From NCBI GenBank assembly GCA_963730395.1, contig CAVSSK010000012.1, positions 1-64,000 of the forward strand: a stretch of DNA of 64,000 nt, given 5' to 3'. The stretch comes from Bog-473 sp963730395. GTDB taxonomy: Bacteria > Actinomycetota > Acidimicrobiia > Acidimicrobiales > RAAP-2. The notes under the pieces were generated by a model that did no database searches, was not told the origin of the DNA, and saw only the letters and a program-made list of their open reading frames with translations. This document shows, in pieces, positions 17,854-27,388 of this stretch; within the stretch, counting starts at the first letter, position 1; each line of letters starts with the position of its first letter. The translations under genes and the position numbers were made by a program.

Positions 17854-18633
17854 GTGAAATGGTTTGGCGAGGAGCGAATACTTCATCAGGGCAAGAGTTC
17901 GATTTTCGCGCTCCAGGGCAGGCCCAACCCTGCCGACACTTCAGGCCGGAATCGACCGTCGATTCTCGTGGTCGATCGACACCTATTGATGGCCGAGAGC
18001 CTTGCCTTTTGCCTCAATTTGAAGGGATTCCAGGTTGACGTTGCGGTACCGTCCCCCGAGGGTGGCCTCGAGGGAATTCTCCCGTCGACGTGGGACGCGG
18101 TCATCCTGAACATCGAGCTCGAGACGCAGGATGACATCGCTCGATTCGTTCCGCTTCTGTCCAGCCATGGCCCCGTCGTGGCCCTGATCGCAAGGACCGA
18201 TCGGCTGCCCCAGGCCTGGTGTATCGAGGCGGGAGCCGTCGCACTGGCGGACAAGGAGCAGCCGTTCGGGAACCTCATTGACATCGTCCACCGGGTCATC
18301 GGCGGCGAGAGCATCATGGGGTCCAGAGAGAGGGAGACGCTCCTCGAGCTGGGCCGGCGGCACACCAATGAGGTACATCGTCGACGTGCTCCTTTCCTTG
18401 ACCTGACCGATCGCGAGCAGGTCGTGCTGACCCACCTTCTGGACGGGCAGGCGGTCCGTACGATCGCCAGGCTCTCCGCCGTTTCCGAGTCGACCATTCG
18501 GTCGCAGATCCGCTCGATCTTCCGGAAATTGGGAGTGAATTCGCAACTTCGGGCCGTTTCGCTCGCTCGTCAGGTTGGTTGGACCGCTGATCGTCCAGGG
18601 GAGGATGTCCCCACCGGCGTGGAATCCGGGTGA
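17854..18633 (+). CDS. LuxR-family regulator with degenerate receiver domain
   Basis: 259 aa from GTG 17854, which follows AAGGCG; an in-frame TTG at 17737 would extend it. A receiver-like domain covers residues 35-150 (RPSILVVDRHLLMAESLAFC). The phospho-acceptor position is Asn86 (DAVILNIELE) instead of Asp, while the acidic pocket is reduced to Asp41. The C-terminal LuxR HTH is intact: LTDREQVVLTHLLDGQAVRT, then ESTIRSQIRSIFRKLGVNSQ. No histidine kinase is adjacent. A phosphorylation-independent regulator is inferred. It precedes the LAL regulator and the polysaccharide operon and may control either. Confidence 0.8.
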   Translation: MKWFGEERILHQGKSSIFALQGRPNPADTSGRNRPSILVVDRHLLMAESLAFCLNLKGFQVDVAVPSPEGGLEGILPSTWDAVILNIELETQDDIARFVPLLSSHGPVVALIARTDRLPQAWCIEAGAVALADKEQPFGNLIDIVHRVIGGESIMGSRERETLLELGRRHTNEVHRRRAPFLDLTDREQVVLTHLLDGQAVRTIARLSAVSESTIRSQIRSIFRKLGVNSQLRAVSLARQVGWTADRPGEDVPTGVESG

Positions 18634-18809
18634 CGATGCGGAGTGGCTGAGCTTGGCGGCACCCCTCAAGCGGGAGTGGGTCGGCGGGAACCGAGGCGGG
18701 CGACGGTGAATGTCTCGGCCACTCCCCCGGCAGCGGGCCGGAGGCACCGGGGTAGGAGCGCTCGAGCTCTTGGCCACAGCCTCGAGGTCCGGCCACCCGG
18801 CGAGTGGGT

Positions 18810-18837
18810 GGGGAATTTTCTTCCCCAATGTTGGGGA
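18810..18837 (+). promoter_or_regulatory. Mutually exclusive hairpins upstream of the LAL gene
   Basis: Segment 1 GGGGAA (18810-18815), segment 2 TTCCCCAA (18821-18828), segment 3 TTGGGGA (18831-18837). Segment 2 can pair with 1 (loop TTTTC) or with 3, but not both. As DNA, TCCCCAA-TG-TTGGGGA is also an operator-like dyad. It lies 73 bp before the LAL ATG. Confidence 0.45.
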
Positions 18838-18910
18838 TGCGTAAACCGCCGTTGCCGAGGCAGTGTGACGGGCGGCGTTGGGAGTCGGTAGTAACAGGGA
18901 GGCAGTAGCA

Positions 18911-21832
18911 ATGAGCGCCACGGGGCACGGCGGGGTGGTGGAGACCGAGCATGTGCACGCCTTCGAGCGTCGACAATCCACTGGAGCGTCGACCAGGCGA
19001 CTCATGGAGCGGGATGAGTGGCAGGAGGAGTTCGCTGCCGCTTTTGTCGGCCTCTTACCGCCCTCTGCAGTGATCATCGAGGGTGAGCCAGGTTTGGGAA
19101 GGACCGCGCTCCTGAATGCTGCCTGCCATTTGGCCATGGAGGCGGGACATGAAGTCCTAAGAGCGCGGGGCGGTGTGCTCGAATCCGAAGCCCCGTTTGG
19201 CGTTGTTCGCCAGTTGCTCCAACCGGTTCAAGCCAAGCTGTCGCCGAACGAGCGCAAGATGTGGATGCACCTGTCGTCTGAGCCAGTGAACGGCAACAGA
19301 CCCACGATCCCCTTCGAGGCTGTCCATGACCTCTATCTGAGTCTGTCGCATCTCGCCTCCGTTCAACCATTGGTGGTTGCCATCGATGACCTCCAATGGT
19401 CCGACATCGAGTCGTTGGGTTGGGTCCAACACCTCGTGCGACGGCTCGAGCCCGGTCGTCTTTCGTTCATCGGGACCTCGTTGTGCCGTGTCGCGGGTGC
19501 GGCGCTCAGCCCCGTCGACAACATCATCGCCGAGCCCTCGACGAGAGTCATCTCGTTGCGACCCTTAGGTGCCACGTCCGTCGCGGAACTCATTCGCCAT
19601 CACCTGGGGGCAGAACCCGAGGCGTCGTTCGTGACCACCTGTTTTCGCATTACAGGCGGCAACCCATTCCTTCTGCATTCATTGCTGACCGCACTTCAGC
19701 AGCGAGGCACACGCCGAGAGGTTTCCGAAGCAGCCTTGTCCGCTCTGTCCCCGCCACCGGTGGCCCGAGCCATTCTCAGGCGCCTCGGCGGACTTCCACC
19801 CGGGGCGCATGCGTTCCTGCAGGCGGCTGCCGTCCTCGGAGACGGGTCCGACCACCGAGTCGTGGCGGAGCTCTCCGGAGTCGACGCCGCTGTGGGCAAC
19901 GACATAGCCAACTCACTGGCCGAAGCTCACCTCCTTCGCAAGGGACGCCTGCTCAGCTTCGTCTACCCGCTCGAGCGCTCAACCGTCTATGGCGAGATCG
20001 ATCCCGTCCGTCGAGCACGCGCTCACGCAGAAGCGGCACGGTTGCTCGATGACCACGACGCCCCACTCGACCATGTCGCGCGTCATCTGCTGTTGTCCGA
20101 ACCTTCCGACGACGAATGGTCGGCCCAATTGCTCGAACGAGCGGCACAGCTCTTCGTACAGCGTGGCCAGCTCGAGTCGGCGGAGGACTGCTTGTCGAGA
20201 GCCTTGGACGAGTCTTCCGATGTCTCCGCTCGGCCGCGCCGACTCCTTGCCATCTCTTCGATCAAGGCAGCGATTGGCCGACCCGGTGCCCTCGCCCTCT
20301 TGCGAGAGGCCGCTGACCTCGGAGCGGACCCCGTTGAGCTAGCCGACGCAACGTATCGTTGCCTCAAGGCGTTCGCCCAGGAGCATTACCCAGCGGAAAC
20401 CGTGGCAACGCTCCGCTACTTGGCGGCACATCTCGGCGAGGACAACGACGACCTTCGCATTTGGATCGAGGTGGTTCTTGCTACATGGGGACCGTCGTCG
20501 ACCACGGGACTGATTGACACAACAGTGGTCGAATCGGCCCTCGCCAAGACGCGAATGGAGCGGAGCCGTCACGATCGCATGGCCGTGGCTCACCTGTCGC
20601 ATGTGTACAGCCTCGCCCCCGATCAACGCACCGCCGCCTACGTCGGGGATTTGGCCGAGCAGGCCATCGACCCAAGCGATTTCCAGCCCGAAGATGGCAC
20701 TTCTGTCGTCGTGACGGCGCGTGCCCTGGTCACGTTGGCCCGAGCCGGACGATTCGAGGTTGTCGATCGTCTCGGCCAGGTGATGCAAGACGCTGCCCAG
20801 AGTGATGGCCACGCGACGGCTGTCGCCGAGTTCTCAACGGTCCTGGCGTACTCTCATCTCCTCCAGGGCAACCTCGACGAAGCAGAGGTCGAGTGTCGCA
20901 GAGCCCTTGCCCTGACGGAGGGTGGCTCGTGGGCCTCGCGCCCAATGGCAATCGGGTTGCTCGCGGCGAGCCTCATGGAACAGGGCAGGTGGGTGGACGC
21001 AGCGACCGCGCTCAAGGACCTGACCCCGAACTCAACGCCGGGCACATACGTCGAACTCCTGCCCCTGGAGCAGCGGGCCCGACTCAAGGCGCTCGAGGGT
21101 CGCACGAGCGAAGCCTTGGAGGATGCTCTGATGGTGAAGGAATGCGCCGAGGCTTTCGGAGTTTCCAATCCAGCGGTGACCTCGTGGCGAAGTGCGGCCT
21201 CCTCCCTGTTGGGTGAGTTGGGACGGTTCACCGAGGCCCGCGACCTGGCGGGTGAGAACGTCGAACTGGCTCGGGCGTTCGGGGCGCCTCATAGCTTGGG
21301 GAACGCTCTCCGAACGGCGGCCGAGGTGGGAGATCCCACGGTGCGCATTGCCCTGCTCGAAGAGGCGGTCGACGTCCTCAAGCGGTCGGGTGCTTCTCTC
21401 GAATGCGCCAAGGCGGCGATCGACCTCGGTGCCGCGCTCACCAGCGAAGGCCGACAAGACGAGGCACTGCGCAATCTCCGGCGAGGCGCCGACCTCGCCT
21501 TTCACTGCCGAGCACAACCTCTCGTCGATCGCGCGTCCCGGGAGTTGCGTGCCGCCGGGGCGAGACCACGACGCCTGGCACTCATGGGCTCCGATGCCCT
21601 GACGCCTGCCGAGCGAAGGGTGGCGGAGCTCGCTGCTGAGGGATTGATCAATGCCCAGATCGCCGAGACCTTGTTTGTCAGCGAGAAGACGGTCGAAGGC
21701 CACCTGACACGCGTGTACCACAAACTCGGAAAGCAGTCCCGAGCTGATCTGCGAGAGATCTTGAAGCCTGCGTCCGAAACTGCGCCAAAGAGACGGATTC
21801 CCGATGAAAAGGTCGATCGTCGTGCTGTCTGA
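18911..21832 (+). CDS. Large ATP-binding LuxR (LAL) transcriptional regulator
   Basis: 973 aa. ATG 18911 has GGGAGG 8 nt upstream. An AAA/STAND ATPase domain comes first: Walker A region IIEGEPGLGRTALL at residues 56-69, with Arg64 in place of the usual Lys, and Walker B VVAIDDLQWSD at 155-165. A long helical TPR-like middle section follows (AERRVAELA is preceded by EEAVDVLKRSGASLECAKAA). The C-terminal LuxR HTH is LTPAERRVAELAAEGLINAQ, then VSEKTVEGHLTRVYHKLGKQ. LAL proteins integrate a ligand or protein signal with ATP binding to activate nearby operons. The adjacent phosphoesterase and polysaccharide operon are plausible targets. Confidence 0.88.
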   Translation: MSATGHGGVVETEHVHAFERRQSTGASTRRLMERDEWQEEFAAAFVGLLPPSAVIIEGEPGLGRTALLNAACHLAMEAGHEVLRARGGVLESEAPFGVVRQLLQPVQAKLSPNERKMWMHLSSEPVNGNRPTIPFEAVHDLYLSLSHLASVQPLVVAIDDLQWSDIESLGWVQHLVRRLEPGRLSFIGTSLCRVAGAALSPVDNIIAEPSTRVISLRPLGATSVAELIRHHLGAEPEASFVTTCFRITGGNPFLLHSLLTALQQRGTRREVSEAALSALSPPPVARAILRRLGGLPPGAHAFLQAAAVLGDGSDHRVVAELSGVDAAVGNDIANSLAEAHLLRKGRLLSFVYPLERSTVYGEIDPVRRARAHAEAARLLDDHDAPLDHVARHLLLSEPSDDEWSAQLLERAAQLFVQRGQLESAEDCLSRALDESSDVSARPRRLLAISSIKAAIGRPGALALLREAADLGADPVELADATYRCLKAFAQEHYPAETVATLRYLAAHLGEDNDDLRIWIEVVLATWGPSSTTGLIDTTVVESALAKTRMERSRHDRMAVAHLSHVYSLAPDQRTAAYVGDLAEQAIDPSDFQPEDGTSVVVTARALVTLARAGRFEVVDRLGQVMQDAAQSDGHATAVAEFSTVLAYSHLLQGNLDEAEVECRRALALTEGGSWASRPMAIGLLAASLMEQGRWVDAATALKDLTPNSTPGTYVELLPLEQRARLKALEGRTSEALEDALMVKECAEAFGVSNPAVTSWRSAASSLLGELGRFTEARDLAGENVELARAFGAPHSLGNALRTAAEVGDPTVRIALLEEAVDVLKRSGASLECAKAAIDLGAALTSEGRQDEALRNLRRGADLAFHCRAQPLVDRASRELRAAGARPRRLALMGSDALTPAERRVAELAAEGLINAQIAETLFVSEKTVEGHLTRVYHKLGKQSRADLREILKPASETAPKRRIPDEKVDRRAV

Positions 21833-21940
21833 CTTCGACGGGTGCCGCGATGACGAGATGCGGCATGCTTCATGGCGGCCACCCATCGCGATGGACACCC
21901 CCCGAAAGCATGGTGAGCCCCCCCGGCAGCCCATGCCGCG

Positions 21941-22909
21941 TTGATTGCCAAGACGGCCCACACGGAACCATACGGCGGGAGCCGCGACCGCGCACGTAAT
22001 CCGACGCTGCTGATCGCATGCGTGGGATTGGTATTGAGCTGTCTCGTCGTCGGATCCGGTTCAGTCCAACCGGCCGGCGGTTCCGCCGTGTCGTCGACCT
22101 CCCAGCCGCAACACGGGGCCGGCCTCACCAAGATCTTGGTGATCATGGAGGAGAACCACAGCATTGGTCAGGTATTCCCGTCACACATGCCGTACCTCTG
22201 GAGCCTTGCTCGACAATACGGGCGAGCCACATCGTGGAGCGACGTTGGCCATCCGAGCCTGCCGAACTATCTGGCCATCTTCGGCGGATCCGCTTTCAAC
22301 GACCCGCAGGATTGCCTTCCGGCCCCCGGCTGCACCTATTCGGGGCCCTCGGTATTTGGTCAGGCCGTTGCTCACGGTGCATCTGCCCGCGCCTATGAGG
22401 AGTCCATGCCGAACGCATGTGACCGCAGCAACAGCGGCAACTACGACGTGAATCACAATCCTTGGACATACTTCCCCGACGAGTCACGCCTCTGCCGGGT
22501 CGGTGATGTTCCGGCAGGGAACGTGCGCGCCGGCGCGCTGCTCACCGACGTCCGGGAGGGCTCACTGCCGACGGTGGGCATGATTACCCCCAATCTCATC
22601 CATGACGGCCATGACGGGTCTCTGGCGCAGGCCGACGCGTGGCTCCACTCTTGGGTACCGGTCCTGACTTCGGGCCCAGACTGGCGCGCCGGGCGGCTGG
22701 CCATTGTCGTCGTGTTCGATGAGGGGGAAACCACGGAGCAAGTGCCGTTCGTGCTGATCCATCCAGGCGTATCCCATCGGGTAATTCGGCAGGGACTCAA
22801 TCATTTCGCACTTACCCGGCTCATTGATGAGGTTGTCGGCGTGTCTCCACTACGCGAGGCCGCGCACGGAGCAGACATCGTCCACATTCTGGGGCTGCAC
22901 CCCTCGTGA
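21941..22909 (+). CDS. Exported phosphoesterase (acid phosphatase / phospholipase C family)
   Basis: 322 aa from TTG 21941. The signal peptide is NPTLLIACVGLVLSCLVVGS. The PF04185-type active-site region is KILVIMEENHSIGQVFPSHM, followed by GHPSLPNYLAIFGG, in which the Ser/Asn segment resembles the nucleophile loop of AcpA-like acid phosphatases. The metal-ligand stretch NLIHDGHDGSLAQADAWL and late VVVFDEGE agree with the family. It acts outside the membrane on phosphate esters or phospholipids. It follows the LAL regulator by 108 bp in the same orientation. Confidence 0.82.
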   Translation: MIAKTAHTEPYGGSRDRARNPTLLIACVGLVLSCLVVGSGSVQPAGGSAVSSTSQPQHGAGLTKILVIMEENHSIGQVFPSHMPYLWSLARQYGRATSWSDVGHPSLPNYLAIFGGSAFNDPQDCLPAPGCTYSGPSVFGQAVAHGASARAYEESMPNACDRSNSGNYDVNHNPWTYFPDESRLCRVGDVPAGNVRAGALLTDVREGSLPTVGMITPNLIHDGHDGSLAQADAWLHSWVPVLTSGPDWRAGRLAIVVVFDEGETTEQVPFVLIHPGVSHRVIRQGLNHFALTRLIDEVVGVSPLREAAHGADIVHILGLHPS

Positions 22910-22974
22910 GTGCATTCGGCGGGTTCATCGCCGGGAGGAGATTCGTTGTTGTCGGCGGATTCGGCCAGATTCGT

Positions 22975-25065
22975 CTACTCGGCGCCAACTTGCTCGCCGT
23001 CCCACCACGGAGCTGCATTTGCGTTTCGCGCCGATGGGCCTCGCCATGTACACGAAGGGCAGCGACACGAACTCGGTGAAGCTGCCCGGACCGCGCTGTG
23101 GGTGCGTCTCTTCTGCCGCATTTCTGTTGCTGCGCCGCGGAAGACCAATGTCAGAGTCTGCAGCAAGACACCGATGTCGACCCGGAAGCCACGCCGGCCC
23201 AGGTATTCGAGGTCGACACCCAACTTCGGGTGCAGCTCGAACTCCACATAGTCTTGCTCCGGATCGGCAGATCCTTTCCTGTCGGACGCCTGCACCTCGG
23301 TGTAGAGGATCTGACCGGGACCGGTGAGCCCCGGTCGCACGCGGAGGATTCCAAGCTCTTCCGAGTCGTACCACTGCAAGAAGAGTGGGACCTCAGGTCG
23401 TGGACCAATCAGGGTCATGTCCCCTTTGAGGATGTTGAAGAACTGCGGCAACTCGTCCAATTTGGACGCACGGAGTAATGCTCCGACCTTCGTGACCCTG
23501 GGGTCGGACCTTTCCGTGATGAGTGGGCCGACATTCTCGGCGTCTTGCACCATGGACCGGAACTTGAGCATCGTGAACGAATGACCCGAGCGGCCGACCC
23601 TGATCTGCTTGTAGAACGCGGGCCCCCGACTGGTGACCTTGACCGCAACTGCAGTCAGGATCAACACGGGAGCTGCGACCAACAGTACGAAGAAGGCCAC
23701 CAACGCATCGACGGTTCGCCTCATGGCGGTATCGAGACGAACACCACCGGATGAGCTCAGGGCACTCCTGAACTGAGAAGGATGCGCCGCGCGTGCCACC
23801 CGGTATGCCATGTACGTGAGCGTGACGGTGGTCGCCGCGTAGGTGATCGCGGACGTGATAGCACCCCCGAGGGCTCCGTACTTGGGGATGAGGATGAGGT
23901 CGAGCGTCACCGTGATGGTGGCGCCCACACCCATGCCGAGGGAATTGAGCCCGGGCCGGCCCACACCCAACAGATAAGCGGAGGACACCGCCGCCGCCCC
24001 TTCTATGGACAGGCCGAAAATGATGATCTCGGCGGGTGCCACTGCGCCACGGAACGCTGAACCGTAGAGCAGCGCGGGACCCACATACGCGACGATGGCC
24101 ACGAAAGGGGTCATCAGGAGCGTCAACGCGGTGGCTTGTGGCAACAGACGGCGACCTTCGATCGTGGCCTCCTCTGATCCGAGTCTGGCGAACCGCGGGT
24201 ACAGCACGTAGTTGATTGCGGTCGGTGCGAGCCTCATGAGCTCGGCAAACTTGGAGGCCACTGCGTAAATCCCGAGCACGGCGGGGCCGGCGAGAGCACC
24301 AAGGAGCACAAAGTCGAAGCGCAGGTTGGTCAGCCACAGCATGTTGCCGAGCTGACCCCGAGCGCCATAAGCCGCGACGCGCTTCGCCAGAGCGGCCGCT
24401 GGTAGGCCCCAATCGCCGAAGAACCCATGTCGGGCCAGACGCCAAATACCGGTGAGCGCCGCCAGCGCACCCGAGAAGATCAGGGCAATGACCACCGTGG
24501 CAACGCCTCGGTTTCCCACCGCAACGAGCACCAACGGGTAGGTGACGACAAACCAAAGTTCCTCAGCCACGATGATCAGGTTGGCTCCGGTGATGTCGCT
24601 GTTCCCCTGGCAGCAGCCCTTCGCGGTGACCGTGACCAGTTGCGTGATCACGACGACCGCCATGAGCGCGACCAAGCGGACGGGCATCTGCTTGAAAAAC
24701 ACCGATTCGAAGAGCTCGGCACATGCCAGCCATGCCAGGGAGCCGAAAGCCGAGCCGGCAATCGTCATCAAGCCCAGCGTGGGCCGAAGTCTTCTGTCCT
24801 TGCGGTGGTCCCCTGCCAAGAAGAATGCTGATGCAGTCGGCAGTCCGCACGAGAAGACGACCCCGAACAACCATGGCAACACGCGCAGCAACGCATACTC
24901 GCCGAGCACGGTTGGTCCGCCCGCCCTGGCCACCATGAGGCTGGCCACCGATACCGCGGCGAGCGCACCACCCTGCGCACCCAGGTTCGAGATTGTGGCG
25001 CGGTTGACCAAGCCGCTGGCCTTGAGCTTCCGGTCGGTTCCGACGACTCGACTGAGATCAAGCAT
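22975..25065 (-). CDS. Wzx-type flippase fused to an initiating sugar-phosphate transferase
   Basis: 696 aa in one uninterrupted frame. Residues 1-425 are a polysaccharide flippase (MOP/Wzx) with about 12 hydrophobic segments, opening LVNRATISNLGAQGGALAAV. Residues about 445-650 are a bacterial sugar transferase: a membrane segment (DALVAFFVLLVAAPVLILTA), FRSM at 502-505, DELPQ at 537-541 and GPRPE at 554-558. The second domain transfers a sugar-1-phosphate onto undecaprenyl phosphate; the first flips the finished lipid-linked unit. They are normally separate proteins. Last gene of the operon; ATG 25065 overlaps the ligase stop by 8 nt. The final 50 residues are low-complexity and may be frame-shifted. 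Confidence 0.88.
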   Translation of the reverse strand: MLDLSRVVGTDRKLKASGLVNRATISNLGAQGGALAAVSVASLMVARAGGPTVLGEYALLRVLPWLFGVVFSCGLPTASAFFLAGDHRKDRRLRPTLGLMTIAGSAFGSLAWLACAELFESVFFKQMPVRLVALMAVVVITQLVTVTAKGCCQGNSDITGANLIIVAEELWFVVTYPLVLVAVGNRGVATVVIALIFSGALAALTGIWRLARHGFFGDWGLPAAALAKRVAAYGARGQLGNMLWLTNLRFDFVLLGALAGPAVLGIYAVASKFAELMRLAPTAINYVLYPRFARLGSEEATIEGRRLLPQATALTLLMTPFVAIVAYVGPALLYGSAFRGAVAPAEIIIFGLSIEGAAAVSSAYLLGVGRPGLNSLGMGVGATITVTLDLILIPKYGALGGAITSAITYAATTVTLTYMAYRVARAAHPSQFRSALSSSGGVRLDTAMRRTVDALVAFFVLLVAAPVLILTAVAVKVTSRGPAFYKQIRVGRSGHSFTMLKFRSMVQDAENVGPLITERSDPRVTKVGALLRASKLDELPQFFNILKGDMTLIGPRPEVPLFLQWYDSEELGILRVRPGLTGPGQILYTEVQASDRKGSADPEQDYVEFELHPKLGVDLEYLGRRGFRVDIGVLLQTLTLVFRGAATEMRQKRRTHSAVRAASPSSCRCPSCTWRGPSARNANAAPWWDGEQVGAE

Positions 25066-26380
25066 GCGTCACCGTTTTGCGCCTTGCGTCCTTGCCAAGA
25101 ACGGCAACGATGGCGAGCAGTGCCCACAAGAAGCGAAAATGCAGAACTTCCTCGTAATAGGAGATAAGGGCGAGGGCGAGCAGTGCGGCGACGAGGCCAG
25201 CTGGACGAGGCACCGCGGCGGCAAACCCAGGTGAGAGAGGTCGGCGGACCAGTGGTCCCGCCCAAAAGGCGGCCGTCCCGACGAGGAGCAGCAGGCCGAG
25301 AAGTCCCACCACGCCGCGTTCGCTGAGCATGGCCAAGGAGTCGTTGTGAGCCTCATTGGGGTACGGAGCGTTCTGAGTGGTGAGAAGCGGCTTCGTACTC
25401 CCCGGACCGAGGCCGACAATGCCATCGCTCTGCCGGTAGAGCTGGAGCAACTCCACCTCCAACTCGTGCCGCTCGGAAGTGCTCTGACCGCTGCGTCCGA
25501 TCGAGTTCACCAAGAGCGGCTGGCCGCTGTTCAGGGCCTGCTGCCTGACTTGACTGAGTGGAAAGACGGTGAGGAGAAGACTGACGCCGAGGGCGGCGAC
25601 GAGCACCACTGCCAGTGATCCGACTAACCCGCGCCTTCGATAGGCCCTGACCGACAGCAGGAAGAGTATTCCGAGGCCAAACGCCAGGACTCCGCCATTG
25701 GACTCGGAGAGAGCAAGTGCCGATCCCAGCATGACGTAGCCGGTGAACCTCATCCACTTTGCCTTGGGGGTACCGGATGCAAACACCACGAAGATCGTGA
25801 CGACCCAGTAGGTTGCGGCATAGTTCGGATCGCCGAAGGTGAACAGCACCCGGTTGCCGTCGGCCGCCTGCAGGCCTTCGATGGCGGGAACGTGACCGAG
25901 CCATGCGGCGACAACCACGGTGGCCCAGAAGATCCCGGCCCAACTCCATGCGGCCATCGCGTATCGCATTGCTCGAGGCGAGGTCACCAGGTTCACGACG
26001 GCGGTGCACCACGCGAAGAGCAACAGGTCGATAGCAAGCGTCGAAAGCGCGAGCCCCGGCAGCGCACTGACGATTCCGGAAGCTGCGCCCGCAGCCACCA
26101 TCAGTGCGACCGGAATGAAATAGGGTGCGCGGAGCTTATGGTGACCACTCCGAGCCCAAATGGCGCCCGTGACGATGGTGGCCACTATGAGAAGGTCGAC
26201 CGGCGAAGTGTTTCCCGGCCCGGTCGGGTGCAGGATGGGCTGGAAAATGAGGGCGGCGATGAGCGCGACGATGGCGGTCCACTCAGCGTTGCCGCGTTGA
26301 AGGCCCGGTCCGTCGGGGGACGCTCGCGTGAGGTCAGGCAGCGTGTCCAGCTTGGAGGGGCGCACCAGCGTGACGGTCAT
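25058..26380 (-). CDS. O-antigen ligase / Wzy-type polymerase family membrane protein
   Basis: 440 aa with about 11-12 hydrophobic helices. The large external loop typical of the Wzy_C/WaaL family lies before the last helices: SDGIVGLGPGSTKPLL and YPNEAHNDSLAMLSERGVVG, which matches the H-N-x-x-L signature. It polymerises or ligates lipid-linked glycan units on the outer membrane face. In an operon with Wzz and a flippase, polymerase is the likelier role. ATG 26380 overlaps the preceding stop (ATGA). Confidence 0.85.
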   Translation of the reverse strand: MTVTLVRPSKLDTLPDLTRASPDGPGLQRGNAEWTAIVALIAALIFQPILHPTGPGNTSPVDLLIVATIVTGAIWARSGHHKLRAPYFIPVALMVAAGAASGIVSALPGLALSTLAIDLLLFAWCTAVVNLVTSPRAMRYAMAAWSWAGIFWATVVVAAWLGHVPAIEGLQAADGNRVLFTFGDPNYAATYWVVTIFVVFASGTPKAKWMRFTGYVMLGSALALSESNGGVLAFGLGILFLLSVRAYRRRGLVGSLAVVLVAALGVSLLLTVFPLSQVRQQALNSGQPLLVNSIGRSGQSTSERHELEVELLQLYRQSDGIVGLGPGSTKPLLTTQNAPYPNEAHNDSLAMLSERGVVGLLGLLLLVGTAAFWAGPLVRRPLSPGFAAAVPRPAGLVAALLALALISYYEEVLHFRFLWALLAIVAVLGKDARRKTVTHA

Positions 26381-27388
26381 AGTGTGTCCGTCGAAGCCAA
26401 TCGTCGAAGAAGGCGCAGGTGGCTCTCCGCAAATTCCGGGTCATCAGCCTCGGCCGCGATGCACGCGATCTCGGCCAGGAGCACGTCGCGCACGCAGCTG
26501 CGAGCAACGCCCAGACGGTGGAGCCCGTCGGCCACGAACTGGTGCACGAGCTCCGGATACCAGCCGACGCCGTTGATGGCGTATTCGAGCCCGGAACCCC
26601 ACTCACCGGCCCGTAGCCCGGCGTGCCCCGAAACTCGCCGACCCGAACGGGTATGCCGGTCGAGGTAAAGAGAGTACGCAATCACGAACCGGGCCAAGTC
26701 CCGAGTGAGATGCCCATCCGGACGAGAGTTCTCCCAGTCAATGACTCCGCTCACCTGTCCGTCGCGAATCAAGAGATTGCCGGGCCAGAAGTCGCCGTGC
26801 ACCAACCCTCGCCCTACTCGTTGACCACTCAAGCGAGCGTGGAGGCCGAAGAGATACTCGACGTCGCCGGTCGTGACCGAATCATCGCCGAATCGGCGCG
26901 CAATTTCAGCGCTGACACCGTCGAGCATCCCTGCCAGGCTCGCCTCACCCGTTACTGCATGTCGGTGTAGCTCGGCCAACCAGCGCCCCGCGGCGTCGAA
27001 GTCGGCCTGTACCGAAACCGGACGAGCGGTGTGTCGCCACCGGTGGTATGAGGCAAGCATCACTCGTCCCGGCAGCGCTGTGGTAACCAACACGGGCCAG
27101 CCCCGGTGCTCGACCACCTCAGCCACACCCGGGATCGTCTGGCCGAGTGCCCCGAGTCTCCTCCGGTCGATGGAAGCGAGCGCCCTCGCTTCGTGCTGAA
27201 CTCTCCGAGCAGCAGCTGCGGTCGTGGGTACCTTTGCCGCATACCCTGGTTGATCCTCCCCGGGCCGGAAGAGCAGGACCGTCACCTTGGCATTTGGATC
27301 CTTGGACATGGCAAGGCAGACCACTCGGCCATTGGCGTCTTCGACCAGGTCGGACAGGGTCCGGCGCGGTCGTGATCGTTGCCGTCAT
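26377..27388 (-). CDS. Aminoglycoside-phosphotransferase-like (APH) kinase, frameshifted at N-terminus
   Basis: About 336 aa. The catalytic loop HGDFWPGNLLIRDG and the metal motif VIDWENSRPDG identify the APH/choline-kinase fold. The N-lobe has VTVLLFRPGEDQPGYAAKVP with its ATP-binding Lys. ATG 27388 overlaps the preceding stop (ATGA); the first 9 residues (MTATITTAP) then join RTLSDLVEDANGRVVCLAMS through a break near 27360. This is more likely a small-molecule, sugar or lipid-head-group kinase than a resistance gene, because it sits within a polysaccharide operon. The substrate is unknown. Confidence 0.78.

Noticed and set aside
15447..18038. 863-codon open frame on the plus strand
   Set aside because: Runs antisense through PhyH and the binding-protein gene and into the regulator. 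It has no recognisable domain.
26377..27388. Aminoglycoside resistance gene
   Set aside because: It has the APH fold, but its position within a coupled polysaccharide operon argues for a metabolic kinase.
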